A stretch of 41,324 bases of DNA, from the IMG/VR virus record IMGVR_UViG_3300006565_000008, positions 1 through 41,324 of that record; one strand, written 5' to 3'. The position numbers and the translations under genes were made by a program. Positions 41,143 to 41,324 of the stretch are shown piece after piece; positions within the stretch are counted from its first letter, which is position 1, and each line of letters starts with the position of its first letter. The notes beneath the pieces were generated by a model. The model was not told where the DNA came from, made no database searches, and saw only the letters and a program-made list of their open reading frames with translations. Source of the DNA: a virus.

Positions 41143-41324
41143 TAGTCTCCCTCACAATTGTCAACTAACTCATCCCATAATTCTTCATCATAGTTATCAA
41201 TCTCATCCTTCAGTTCTTCTAATGAACCCTCATAATAATATGCTGATAGTTGATCTGTTGCATAAGCAACAAGTGTTTTCATATCCATGCCATCAACAAC
41301 TAACTCAACATACTGTTGAATTAT
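41142..41324 (-). CDS. Partial small protein, paralogue of the 87-aa gene (last 60 residues)
   Basis: The frame is open at the right edge of the window and ends at TAA (41142-41144). The visible part begins IIQQYVELVVDGMDMKTLVA, continues YATDQLSAYYYEGSLEELKD and ends EIDNYDEELWDELVDNCEGD. The pattern (Y-V-x-L-x-V-D-x-M-D-x-K-x-L, then E-L-x-D-E-I) matches the 87-aa protein at 40584-40847. The true start lies outside the window. Its stop overlaps the next ATG. Confidence 0.78.
   Translation of the reverse strand: MIQQYVELVVDGMDMKTLVAYATDQLSAYYYEGSLEELKDEIDNYDEELWDELVDNCEGD

Overview
This window reads as part of a marine T4-like myovirus genome. The closest match in style is a Synechococcus/Prochlorococcus cyanophage, although a pelagiphage or an uncultured relative is possible. 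The sequence is AT-rich, and every gene I can support lies on the minus strand, so transcription runs from right to left. T4-type baseplate wedge proteins (gp25, gp6, a gp7-related protein, gp8) appear in T4 order. Late promoters resemble the T4 TATAAATA element, and many of the small proteins are of a kind common in marine T4-like phages. These family assignments come from reading the proteins; no database search was run.

Right end (about 37.4-41.3 kb): a dense run of small, probably early genes of 33-110 codons, mostly of unknown function. They are separated by repeated regulatory cassettes. In three cassettes a gene ends at a GACAGT..ACTGTC-type hairpin, then 30-31 nt later comes a TATAATARGTA minus-10 element, then the next gene. 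A fourth cassette is a looser variant. Two further sigma70-like promoters (TTGACA-N18-TATAAT) lie inside the last codons of two small genes.

Middle (about 31.2-37.2 kb): two different 2OG-Fe(II) oxygenases, three small genes (one with an AbrB/MazE-like pattern), a 981-residue cysteine-containing structural protein, a PAAR-type spike-tip protein, a 48-residue basic protein, and gp25.

Left and centre (1-31.2 kb): gp6 is followed by one uninterrupted reading frame of 7752 codons in the position that gene 7 occupies in T4. It keeps recognisable T4 gp7 C-terminal motifs (FYSTKG followed by FLFKxLY at about residue 691, and a VHP motif near residue 3480). It has been expanded enormously with beta-rich repeats, a YHYH domain, an EF-hand loop, two LamG-like domains, a carbohydrate-binding-like domain and 17 copies of an 83-residue FTC..YPR..DP repeat. 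Next come a 406-residue fibre-like protein ending in a cupredoxin-like domain with a complete set of type-1 copper ligands, a 1380-residue protein with another cupredoxin-like site next to a YHYH domain, and the start of gp8. Together these would build a baseplate wedge and its attached fibres, with unusually heavy investment in surface-exposed binding modules.
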